Assembly (NCBI RefSeq): GCF_011605345.1 | Contig: NZ_JAAOXM010000002.1 | Span: forward strand, 310,001 to 374,000 | From: Burkholderia sp. D-99 | GTDB taxonomy: Bacteria; Pseudomonadota; Gammaproteobacteria; Burkholderiales; Burkholderiaceae | DNA length: 64,000 nt | Reading direction: 5' to 3' | Shown here: one piece after another, positions 18,094-25,946 of the stretch | How the letters are laid out: every line of letters begins with the position of its first letter | Numbering within the stretch: position 1 is the stretch's first letter | Made by a program: the position numbers and the translations under genes | Notes under the pieces: generated by a model | Told to the model about the DNA's origin: nothing | Database searches by the model: none | Seen by the model: only the letters and a program-made list of their open reading frames with translations

Positions 18094-19523
18094 CGACACC
18101 ACTCGATGCACTCCACGCACTCGAAGCCCGCCTCGCGCAAGACCTGCGCTGGCTCGACCTGCCCGCGCCGTCGTGGGTACCGCCGCGCGAGGCCGACGGC
18201 ACACGCGTGCTCGACGTCGCGATCGTCGGCGGCGGCATGGCCGGGCTCGCGGCTTCCGCCGAACTGCGTCTGCTCGGCATCGACAACCAGTGCGTGATCG
18301 ACCGCGCGCCGGCCGGATACGAAGGGCCGTGGGTCACGTTCGCGCGGATGGACACGCTGCGCTCGCCGAAGCAGCTCGCCGGCCCCGCGCTCGGCCTGCC
18401 CGCGCTGACGTTCCGCGCGTGGTTCGAAGCGCAGTACGGCCGCGACGCGTGGGACGCGCTCTACAAGATTCCGCGCACGCAATGGATGGACTACCTGCGC
18501 TGGTATCGGCGCGTGCTCGACCTGCAGGTGCGCAACGACACGGCGCTCGTCGCGCTGCGCCCGCGCGACGACGGGCTGCTCGCACTCGACGTGCGCGGCA
18601 ACGGCGAAGCGCAGACGCTGCTCGCGCGGCACGTCGTGCTCGCGACCGGCCGTGACGGACTCGGCGGCCCTTATGTGCCACCCGTCGCGCACCGTATGCC
18701 ACGCGCGCGCTGGGCGCATTCGTCCGAGCCGATCGACTTCGCGGCGCTCGCGGGCAAGCGCGTCGGTGTAGTCGGCGCGGGCGCGTCCGCGTTCGACAAC
18801 GCGGGCACCGCGCTCGAAGCCGGCGCCGCGCGCGTCGACCTGTTCTTCCGCCGCGCGGATATTCCGCGCATCAACAAGCTGACCGGCATCGGCAGCCCGG
18901 GCCTCGTGCACGGCTACGCCGATCTCGACGACGCGACGAAGTGGCGCTTCATGCACTACGCGCTGACGTCACAGACGCCGCCGCCCCGCGACAGCGTGCT
19001 GCGCGTATCGCGTCACGAACATGCGCATTTTCATGCGGGCAGCCCGATCGAGACGCTCGCCGAACACGCGGACGGCCTCGACGTCACGACACCGCGCGGG
19101 CGCTACACCGTCGACTTCCTGGTCTTCGCGACGGGCTTTCATTCGGACTGGACGACACGCGCGGAATTCGCATCGTTCGGCTCGCAAGTGCGGCGCTGGA
19201 AAGATCGCTATCGGCCGGCACCGGGCACGTGGCTCGACGAGCTCGCCGAGTCGCCCGATCTCGGCCCGGCGTTCGCGTTCCAGGAACGCGAGCCCGGTAC
19301 ATGCCCGGCCGTCACGCAAATCCATTGCTTCAACCATGCGGCGAGCCTGAGCCAGGGCAAGCTGTCCGGCGATATCCCGGCAATCAGCGCAGGCGCGAAA
19401 CGGCTGGCGCGCGGCATCGCGAGCCGGCTGTTCGACGCCGACCGCGAGCGCCATTACGACGCGCTCGTCGCATACGCGAACGCCGAGCTGCAGGGCGACG
19501 AATGGCACGACGCGAATGCATGA
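18090..19523 (+). CDS. FAD-dependent monooxygenase-like flavoprotein
   Basis: A 477-residue two-dinucleotide-fold flavoprotein. The FAD fold starts at VAIVGGGMAGLAASAELRLLG and the NAD(P)H fold at VGVVGAGASAFDNAGTALEAG, as in class B flavin monooxygenases. An ATGRDG segment follows the first domain, and FATGFHSDW marks the late conserved ATG motif. Where class B enzymes carry FxGxxxHxxx, this protein has RARWAHSSEPIDF, so the fingerprint is only partly present. It is likely to hydroxylate or oxidise the compound imported by the adjacent ABC system. It follows the LysR gene with a four-base overlap. Confidence 0.85.
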   Translation: MTTPLDALHALEARLAQDLRWLDLPAPSWVPPREADGTRVLDVAIVGGGMAGLAASAELRLLGIDNQCVIDRAPAGYEGPWVTFARMDTLRSPKQLAGPALGLPALTFRAWFEAQYGRDAWDALYKIPRTQWMDYLRWYRRVLDLQVRNDTALVALRPRDDGLLALDVRGNGEAQTLLARHVVLATGRDGLGGPYVPPVAHRMPRARWAHSSEPIDFAALAGKRVGVVGAGASAFDNAGTALEAGAARVDLFFRRADIPRINKLTGIGSPGLVHGYADLDDATKWRFMHYALTSQTPPPRDSVLRVSRHEHAHFHAGSPIETLAEHADGLDVTTPRGRYTVDFLVFATGFHSDWTTRAEFASFGSQVRRWKDRYRPAPGTWLDELAESPDLGPAFAFQEREPGTCPAVTQIHCFNHAASLSQGKLSGDIPAISAGAKRLARGIASRLFDADRERHYDALVAYANAELQGDEWHDANA

Positions 19524-19568
19524 GCGCGCGTCCATCGAACACATTGACGACGAAGGGAACCCCAAACG

Positions 19569-20099
19569 ATGACTGAATCCATCACACCGGCCGATGCGCC
19601 GGACACGATCGATGCGGTGGCCGGCCTGCGCGACGGCGACGCGGTCGCCGCACTGCGCCGCGCGCGCGAAAAGGTGCTGCTTCATACGCGGCAGAGCGAA
19701 GCCGCCCTGTTCGATCCCGCGCTGCCCGACCTTTCGTTGATCGAAAGACTGCACGCGGCTCGCTATGTCGCACACCAATCGAATGCGCCGGCATTGACCG
19801 AGACCTATCGCGCACGACTGATCGACGCAGGCGGCACGCTCGACGATATCGCACGCGCGGATGCCGATGCATTCGACGCACTGCCTCGACGCATCGGCGC
19901 GATCCTCGCGCATGCACGCCTGCTGACGCGCTCCCCTGTCGATGCACGCCCGTCCGATCTCGACGCGCTGAAGTCGGCCGGGCTCACGACACCCGCGATC
20001 GTCGCGCTGTCGCAGCTCGTTGCGTTCGTCGCGTACCAGTTGCGCGTTGCCGTCGCCGCGCAAGCGCTTCAGGCACGTGCCGCAGCGGAGGCCGCATGA
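19569..20099 (+). CDS. CMD domain protein (Avi_7170-like family)
   Basis: A 176-residue all-helical protein of the carboxymuconolactone decarboxylase-like fold. It has no catalytic CxxC. The helix LIERLHAARYVAHQSNAPALTETYRARL and the tail TTPAIVALSQLVAFVAYQLRV fit a family that is nearly always encoded next to an alkylhydroperoxidase-domain protein. The next gene overlaps its stop by four bases, so the two probably form a heteromer. The reaction is unknown to me. AACGAAGGGAACC lies before the ATG, 45 bases after the flavoprotein stop. Confidence 0.8.
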   Translation: MTESITPADAPDTIDAVAGLRDGDAVAALRRAREKVLLHTRQSEAALFDPALPDLSLIERLHAARYVAHQSNAPALTETYRARLIDAGGTLDDIARADADAFDALPRRIGAILAHARLLTRSPVDARPSDLDALKSAGLTTPAIVALSQLVAFVAYQLRVAVAAQALQARAAAEAA

Positions 20100-20689
20100 C
20101 GACGACCGCCCACGGCTTCACGTCCGACACGCTCGGCTGGCGTGCCTGGCTCGACACCGTTTCGCTCGATGCCGCGACGCCCGATCAGTTGGCCGTGCTC
20201 GAAGCGAGCCACCCGCACGCGAAGACGTCCGACTATTACCTGCTGCTCGTGCATCTTCCCGAGATCCTGCGGCAACGCTCGGGCGTATTCAACGCGATCA
20301 TGTACGGCCCCGGCGGGCTGTCGCGCGCCGAACGCGAACTGGCCAGCACGGCCGTGTCGCGCGTGAACGGCTGCGTGTATTGCGCGTCCGTGCATGCGCA
20401 GCGCTTCGCGCAGCTCGCGAAACGCACCGACGCGATCGAACAGGTATTCGACGATCCGGCGACGGCCGGCACGACGGCGCGCGAACGCGCGATCGTCCGC
20501 TACGCGATCGCGCTGACGGAGCGGCCCGATACGGTCGACGCGAGCGATATCGCCGCGCTGGAAGCCGAAGGGCTGACCCATGAGGACATTCTCGACCTCT
20601 CGCACGCGGTCGCGATCTTCGCGTGGGCGAACCGGTTGATGCTGACACTGGGCGAGCCGGTGTTTCCGGAGCCGGCGATCGACGCCTGA
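20096..20689 (+). CDS. alkylhydroperoxidase (AhpD-like) domain protein (Avi_7169-like family)
   Basis: A 197-residue protein with the AhpD redox motif CxxCxxxH (NGCVYCASVHAQRF) in mid-sequence, preceded by RAERELASTAVSRV and followed by FAWANRLMLTLGEP near the end. AhpD-type proteins reduce peroxides through the cysteine pair, or act as decarboxylases when the pair is used otherwise. It is the last gene of the LysR-flavoprotein-CMD operon. Pairing of a cysteine-containing and a cysteine-lacking CMD protein suggests an asymmetric complex that handles a peroxide formed by, or a product of, the flavoprotein. Confidence 0.85.
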   Translation: MTTTAHGFTSDTLGWRAWLDTVSLDAATPDQLAVLEASHPHAKTSDYYLLLVHLPEILRQRSGVFNAIMYGPGGLSRAERELASTAVSRVNGCVYCASVHAQRFAQLAKRTDAIEQVFDDPATAGTTARERAIVRYAIALTERPDTVDASDIAALEAEGLTHEDILDLSHAVAIFAWANRLMLTLGEPVFPEPAIDA

Positions 20690-20839
20690 CACGGCAACGC
20701 ACACCGGACGGCATAAGCTGCCCGGGTGTCGCCCGGCACATCGACCGTGCAATGCGTCGACGACGCCGCACGCGCGACCCCGACGTGCATCGCGCGTACT
20801 GCCGCGGCGGCCGCCGCACCTGCGCGGCGTCGGCTCCGC

Positions 20840-21691
20840 TCAGCGCCAGCTTTCGACGTGATCCGCAACGAACTGCTCGAACGCGATCGGCGCCCGGCCG
20901 AGCAGCGCCTGCACATCGGCGCTGACGGCTGCCGCCTGACCGGCCGCGATCATCCGGTTCAGGCTCATCAGCACATCGATCGACCACGCGTCGGCACCCG
21001 CGGCGCGCATGGAATCGATCGCCGCATCGTCCGGCACCGCCACATACGCGACCTTGCGACCGAGCGCCGCGCCGATCCGTGCGGCCACATCGGCGTTCGA
21101 CAGTGCTGCGCCGCCCGTCAGCTCGTAGATCCTGCCGGCATGATCCGCCGGGTGCTGCAGGATCGTCGCATCGACGGCGGCGATGTCGCGCACATCGACG
21201 AACGACACCTTCGCGTCGCCCTGCGGCAGATACATCGCGCCGTCGCGAATCATGCCCGCGTAGTACGTCACGAAGTTCTGCATGAAACAGTTGGGCCGCG
21301 TGATCGTGTATGCGATGCCCGACTCCATCACGAGCCGGTCGATCTCGCCTTGCACGCGCCCGATCTCGACCGGCGACGCGGCATCGGCACCCGCGCCCGA
21401 CGAGCGAACGATATGCGAGACGCCGGCCGCCTTGGCCGCCGCGACCGCATTGCCGGCCAGCGTCACCATGTCGGCCTGCAACGGCAGCAACAGGAACAGC
21501 GTGTCGACGCCCTGGAACGCACGCGTCAGGCTCGCGACATCGGCAAGATCCGCGCGACGCGTTTCGACGCCGTCGACCGCCCTGCCGCTGTTCGAGCTGG
21601 CGATCACATGCGCGCCGGCCGCCTTCAGTTGCGCGACGAGTTCGCGTCCGATGTTCCCGGTCGCGCCGGTCACGAGAATGGTGTGGGACAT
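20840..21691 (-). CDS. NmrA-like NAD(P)-binding reductase (quinone oxidoreductase 2 type)
   Basis: A 283-residue short-chain-type Rossmann protein. The dinucleotide motif is ILVTGATGNIGRELVAQLKAAG near the N-terminus, with an acidic-lacking loop (ASSNSG) typical of NADP use. Further on it reads YTITRPNCFMQNF and FVDVRDIAAVDA. Related enzymes reduce quinones or act as NADP sensors. GAGGCAC precedes the ATG at 21691. The LysR gene directly opposite, 255 bases away, is the likely regulator, as is common for such reductase genes. Confidence 0.87.
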   Translation of the reverse strand: MSHTILVTGATGNIGRELVAQLKAAGAHVIASSNSGRAVDGVETRRADLADVASLTRAFQGVDTLFLLLPLQADMVTLAGNAVAAAKAAGVSHIVRSSGAGADAASPVEIGRVQGEIDRLVMESGIAYTITRPNCFMQNFVTYYAGMIRDGAMYLPQGDAKVSFVDVRDIAAVDATILQHPADHAGRIYELTGGAALSNADVAARIGAALGRKVAYVAVPDDAAIDSMRAAGADAWSIDVLMSLNRMIAAGQAAAVSADVQALLGRAPIAFEQFVADHVESWR

Positions 21692-21946
21692 GATGTGCCT
21701 CTTGATCGCAAATGGAATGCGCGCCGTATTGCCGGACCGCGACGACCGCCTCGACGCGCGAAGCCGCCATCGCTGCGGTGCCGGCGCGCAAGCAACTCCG
21801 CGCCCGTTCGCATACGTCACGGATAGCTGACGATGCGCAGCCGGTCCGCGGAACACGACACGACGGACCTCATCCTAGTCGCCCCCATTCATGCCGAATA
21901 GTCCATAATGCGTCGAATCAATTTCAACGATTTCGATCGAATCGTC

Positions 21947-22870
21947 ATGAACGATCTGCGTGTGCTGGAAAGCTTTCTCCGGACCGTGGAAGCCGGCAGC
22001 TTCTCCGCAGCGGCCAGCCGGCTGGGCGTCACGCCTGCAGCCGTCAGCAAGCACGTCGCGAAGCTGGAGCGCAGCCTCGGCACGCGGTTGTTCCGCCGCA
22101 CGACGCGCAGCCTCACGCTGACGGAAGCCGGCGAAAGGCTGTACGCGGAAACGTCGGCGGCGGCCAACGCGCTGAGCCAGGCGATGGCAACCCTGACCGA
22201 GCGTGACGCGCGCCCCGCCGGCACGCTGCGCATCAGCGTCGCGCCGGGGTTCGGACGCCAGTACGTGTTGCCGCTGATGCCGGCGTTTCTCGAACGCTAT
22301 CCGGACCTCCGGCTCGACTGGAGCCTCGAGAACCGCCACGTCGATCTGGTGAAGGAAGGTTTCGATGCCGCGATCGGCTCGGGCGTCGAGGACGACGCGA
22401 ACGTCGTCGCGCGCGAGCTGGTGCCGATCCGGTTGCTGACGGTGGCTTCCCCCGCGTATCTGGCGAAGCACGGCGAACCGGCGACGCTCGCCGGGCTGGC
22501 GCGCCATGACTGCATCCGCTTGCGCTCCGCGACGACGGGTCGCGTGCGCGACTGGGCGTTCACGGTGAATGGTGAAACGGTGACCGTCCCGGTCGACGGA
22601 CACATCGTGCTGACCGACCTGGATGCCATCTGCGATGCGGCCGTGGCAGGCATGGGGCTCGCGCGGCTCGGCGCGCATCATGTGCTGCCGTATCTCGACG
22701 AAGGCCGGCTCGTGCGCGTGCTCACGCGCTATCCGGCAACGGCCGGCACAATCTACGTGTACTACGCGCACGCGCGCCTCACACCGCCGAAGGTTCGCGC
22801 GTTCGTCGAGTTTCTGACGGAGTCGTTTTCGCGAAGCGACTGGCGGGCACGCATCGACACGTTCGGCTGA
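21947..22870 (+). CDS. LysR-family transcriptional regulator
   Basis: A regulator of 307 residues from the ATG at 21947, or 320 from the ATG at 21908. Neither has a clear ribosome binding site, and the shorter form fits the family start MNDLRVLESFLRTVEAGSFSAAASRLG. The helix-turn-helix ends at AAVSKHVAKLERSLGTRLF. The effector domain is of the CrgA/PA2877-like type that often controls a neighbouring NmrA-like or quinone reductase gene. It is divergent from such a gene here. Confidence 0.88.
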   Translation: MNDLRVLESFLRTVEAGSFSAAASRLGVTPAAVSKHVAKLERSLGTRLFRRTTRSLTLTEAGERLYAETSAAANALSQAMATLTERDARPAGTLRISVAPGFGRQYVLPLMPAFLERYPDLRLDWSLENRHVDLVKEGFDAAIGSGVEDDANVVARELVPIRLLTVASPAYLAKHGEPATLAGLARHDCIRLRSATTGRVRDWAFTVNGETVTVPVDGHIVLTDLDAICDAAVAGMGLARLGAHHVLPYLDEGRLVRVLTRYPATAGTIYVYYAHARLTPPKVRAFVEFLTESFSRSDWRARIDTFG

Positions 22871-22942
22871 CGGAAACCGGCCGGCATCGACCCGTCACGC
22901 GCACTCGCTTCCTGCCCGGCCTCCCGTCGGGTGCCGCGCGCA

Positions 22943-23374
22943 TCACGCCTTGTGCGTCGACAGCAGAATGCTCGTCTCGGTATTCGCGATCCCGTCGATC
23001 AACCGGATCGCGCCGAGCACGCGATCGAAGTGCTCGAGCGAATCGGCATGCAGCTCGGCGACGAGATCCCAGCGCCCGTTCGTGCTGTGGATCGAGGCGA
23101 CGTTCGGATGCCCGCGCAGCACCTTCACCACTTCCGCGCCGCGATTGCCCTGCACGGCGATCGACATCAGCGCGCGGATCCGGTGGCGTTCCGCCGCCGG
23201 CTTGAGCCGCACCGTATAACCGACGATCACGCCGTTTTTCTCCAGCCGCGTCAGCCGGTTCTGCACGGTCGCGCGCGCGACGCGCAGTTCCTTCGCCAGC
23301 GCGACGACGGGCAGTCGCGCGTTGTCGCGCAGCAGTGCGATGAGCTGCCGGTCGACGTCGTCGAGCGTGATCAT
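22943..23374 (-). CDS. Lrp/AsnC-family transcriptional regulator
   Basis: A 143-residue protein. An N-terminal helix-turn-helix (LDDVDRQLIALLRDNARLPVVALAKELRVARATVQNRLTRLE) is followed by an AsnC ligand-binding domain (residues about 65-140, GRWDLVAELHADSLEHFDRVLGAI). Lrp/AsnC proteins form octamers and respond to amino acids. It is divergent from an ornithine cyclodeaminase gene, so ornithine, arginine or proline is a likely effector. AGGAAGG precedes the ATG. A 13-bp palindrome in the shared region is a candidate site. Confidence 0.92.
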   Translation of the reverse strand: MITLDDVDRQLIALLRDNARLPVVALAKELRVARATVQNRLTRLEKNGVIVGYTVRLKPAAERHRIRALMSIAVQGNRGAEVVKVLRGHPNVASIHSTNGRWDLVAELHADSLEHFDRVLGAIRLIDGIANTETSILLSTHKA

Positions 23375-23467
23375 GAACGGGCCTTCCTGTGGAGCGTGAG
23401 CCGGCCGCCAGCGTGCCGGAGACTGCGCATTCCGACCAGCACAATCGGACAAACTGCCGGAATTGGC

Positions 23468-23480
23468 TGGCAATTTGCCA
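23468..23480. promoter_or_regulatory. palindrome in the Lrp / ornithine cyclodeaminase divergent region
   Basis: TGGCAATTTGCCA is a perfect 13-bp palindrome (six-base arms, one central T). It lies in an AT-rich part of the 294-base region between the divergent Lrp-type and ornithine cyclodeaminase genes. Size and symmetry suit an Lrp/AsnC site. Binding is inferred. Confidence 0.5.
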
Positions 23481-23668
23481 AGTCTATCGATAAATCTGCC
23501 ACTTTTGCTGTCTTTTTGTTGGCTCGACTCACGGAAATAATGACTCCATCGACCGGCAGAACACGCCGCGCCGCGCTTTTCAGGAAGCCCGAGGCCCGCG
23601 CCGATGCACCGCCCGGTCGACCAGAACGCCAGGACACCCGTACCGGCACTGAATATGGAGACAGACCG

Positions 23669-24748
23669 ATGACCCGCTTCCTCGACGTTCCCGCCACCGC
23701 CCGACTGATCGCCAAGACCGGCGTGACGACGTTCCTGCGCGAACTCGTCGACACGCTGCGCGCCGATTACCTGCACTGGGCCGATTTCGACAAGTCGCCG
23801 CGCGTCGCCTGCCATTCGCGCGACGGCGTGATCGAACTGATGCCCGTCGCGAACGCGTCGCTGTTCGCGTTCAAGTACGTGAACGGCCACCCCGTCAACG
23901 CGGCGCGCGGCATGCACACGGTGATGGCGTTCGGCGCGCTCGCCGAAGTCGATACCGGCTACCCGCTTCTGCTGGCCGAACTTACGCTGACCACCGCGCT
24001 GCGCACGGCCGCCACGTCGGTACTCGCCGCGCAGCTGCTCGCGCGGCCCGATTCGCGCAAGATGGCGCTGATCGGCAACGGCGCGCAGAGCGAATTCCAG
24101 GCGATCGCGTTCCACACGCTGCTCGGCATCGACGAGATCCGCGTGTTCGACGTCGATCCGCTCGCGACCGACAAGCTCGTGCAGAACCTCGCCGCTTATC
24201 CCGAGTTGCGCGTCGTGCGTGCCGCATCGACCGCCGACGCCGTGCGCGGCGCCGACATCGTGACGACCGTCACTGCCGACAAGGCGTACGCGACGATCGT
24301 CACCGCCGACATGATCGAGCCCGGCATGCACCTGAACGCCGTCGGCGGCGATTGCCCCGGCAAGACCGAACTCGAAGCGGGCGTGCTGCATGCGGGCCGC
24401 GTGTTCGTCGAATTCGAGCCGCAATCGCGCATCGAGGGCGAGATCCAGCAGATGCCGGCCGACTTCCCCGTCACCGAGCTGTGGCGCGTGCTGCAAGGCG
24501 AAACGACGGGCCGCGAACGCGCGGACGAAGTCACGGTGTTCGACTCGGTCGGCTTCGCGCTCGAGGATTACTCGGCGCTGCGCTACCTGTATGCGCTCGC
24601 GCAGCAGCACAACGCGGGCGTCGAGATCGCACTGATTCCGCCGGCCGTCGACCCGAAGAACCTGTTCGCGCTGATCGACGACCCGGCCGCGATCGCGCAA
24701 GGTCACGCGGCGTTCGTGACCGAAGCCGTCGCCGCGTTCGCGCGCTGA
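23669..24748 (+). CDS. ornithine cyclodeaminase
   Basis: A 359-residue member of the ornithine cyclodeaminase/mu-crystallin family, which converts ornithine to proline and ammonia with NAD+. Substrate-binding features include KYVNGHPVNAARGMHTVMAFG and the RTAATSVLAAQLLARPDS helix. The Rossmann motif is MALIGNGAQSEFQA. The length suits true ornithine cyclodeaminases of this long subgroup. GGAGA lies seven bases before the ATG; the frame is open far upstream but overlaps the regulator gene. The following gene, a CtlX-type hydrolase, and the Lrp regulator support a role in arginine/citrulline/ornithine use. Confidence 0.92.
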   Translation: MTRFLDVPATARLIAKTGVTTFLRELVDTLRADYLHWADFDKSPRVACHSRDGVIELMPVANASLFAFKYVNGHPVNAARGMHTVMAFGALAEVDTGYPLLLAELTLTTALRTAATSVLAAQLLARPDSRKMALIGNGAQSEFQAIAFHTLLGIDEIRVFDVDPLATDKLVQNLAAYPELRVVRAASTADAVRGADIVTTVTADKAYATIVTADMIEPGMHLNAVGGDCPGKTELEAGVLHAGRVFVEFEPQSRIEGEIQQMPADFPVTELWRVLQGETTGRERADEVTVFDSVGFALEDYSALRYLYALAQQHNAGVEIALIPPAVDPKNLFALIDDPAAIAQGHAAFVTEAVAAFAR

Positions 24749-24807
24749 CCGTCATCCGCGGGCGGCCCATGCGCCGTCCGTTTTCCTGCCCTTCGTTCCT
24801 GCCAGTC

Positions 24808-25809
24808 ATGAATCTCGTATCGATCCAGGCGCCGGCCGCCGTCGTGATGATCCGGCCGCACCGCTTCCTGCCGAACCCGCAGACCGCGGCCGACAACGCA
24901 TTCCAGCGCACGGCCGGCAACGGCGCGCCCGACGTGCCGTCGGTATCGGCCGCCGCGCGCGACGAAGTCACGGCCGCCGCGCAGACGCTCGCCGATGCGG
25001 GCGTGCGCGTGCATGTATTCGACGACCACGGCGAGCGCGACACGCCCGACTCCGTGTTCCCGAACAACTGGTTCTCGACGCACCCGGGCGGCCATGTCGC
25101 GCTGTATCCGATGGTTAGCGCGAACCGCCGCCGCGAACGGCGCGCGGACGTGATCGAGATGCTGAAGGCCGAATACCGCGTGCAGGACGTGATCGACTAC
25201 TCGGGCCTCGAATACGACGACGTGTTCCTCGAAGGCACCGGCGCGATGGTGCTCGACCACGTCGCGCGGATCGCGTACACCGCGCGCTCGCGCCGTGCCG
25301 ATCCGGTCGCGCTCGAACGCTTCTGCACGCACTTCAATTTCGAGCCGATCTGCTTCGATACGGCCGATGCCGACGGGCGCCCGATCTATCACACCAACGT
25401 GATGATGAGCGTCGCCACCGAGTTCGCGATGGTCGGCCTCGACCTGATCGCCGACAGCCGGCGTCGCGGCGAAATCGCGCAACGCCTGACCGAAACGGGG
25501 CGCGCGGTGATCGCGCTCGATCCGTCGCAAATCGCGAATTTCGCGGGCAATACGCTGGAATTGTCGGGCAAGGACGGGCGTGTGCTCGCGCTGTCGCGGC
25601 GCGCGTTCGATTGCCTCACGCGCGACCAGCGCACGGTGATCGAGCGCTCCGCGCGGCTGCTGCCGCTCGACGTGCCGACGATCGAGCTGGCCGGCGGGTC
25701 GGTGCGCTGCATGCTGGCGGGGATTCATCTCGCGCGGCGGGCCGCAGCCGCAGACGTCGGCATTGCGCAGTCAGCCGCATCGTCGCGCGAGGCCATGCCG
25801 CAGGTCTGA
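24808..25809 (+). CDS. ctlX: CtlX-type guanidino-group hydrolase (arginine deiminase superfamily)
   Basis: A 333-residue protein of the amidinotransferase/DDAH fold. Visible active-site pieces are PNNWFSTH, DDVFLEGTGAMVLD (acidic residues), IYHTNVMMSV (histidine) and SVRCMLAGIH (the nucleophilic cysteine near the C-terminus). The family includes CtlX, linked to citrulline use, and dimethylarginine hydrolases. It lies 59 bases after ornithine cyclodeaminase, so together they could turn citrulline or arginine into ornithine and then proline. The ATG at 24808 fits the family start; an ATG at 24769 would add 13 residues. Confidence 0.87.
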   Translation: MNLVSIQAPAAVVMIRPHRFLPNPQTAADNAFQRTAGNGAPDVPSVSAAARDEVTAAAQTLADAGVRVHVFDDHGERDTPDSVFPNNWFSTHPGGHVALYPMVSANRRRERRADVIEMLKAEYRVQDVIDYSGLEYDDVFLEGTGAMVLDHVARIAYTARSRRADPVALERFCTHFNFEPICFDTADADGRPIYHTNVMMSVATEFAMVGLDLIADSRRRGEIAQRLTETGRAVIALDPSQIANFAGNTLELSGKDGRVLALSRRAFDCLTRDQRTVIERSARLLPLDVPTIELAGGSVRCMLAGIHLARRAAAADVGIAQSAASSREAMPQV

Positions 25810-25831
25810 CCGACCCAGGATCGTACAAACG

Positions 25832-25866
25832 AAAACGGCTGCCGATGCAACGGCAGCCGTTTTTTT
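25832..25866. terminator. bidirectional intrinsic terminator
   Basis: A 13-bp perfect stem (AAAACGGCTGCCG paired with CGGCAGCCGTTTT) with the loop ATGCAA is followed by a run ending at T25866. It sits between two convergent operons and has T-rich ends on both strands, so it should stop transcription from both sides. Confidence 0.92.
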
Positions 25867-25946
25867 CAAGGTCGTCGAACCCGCGAGCATCGACGGCGTC
25901 GCGGCATGGTCAGGCATCCGGACGATACCATCGCACCCCGCGCCGC

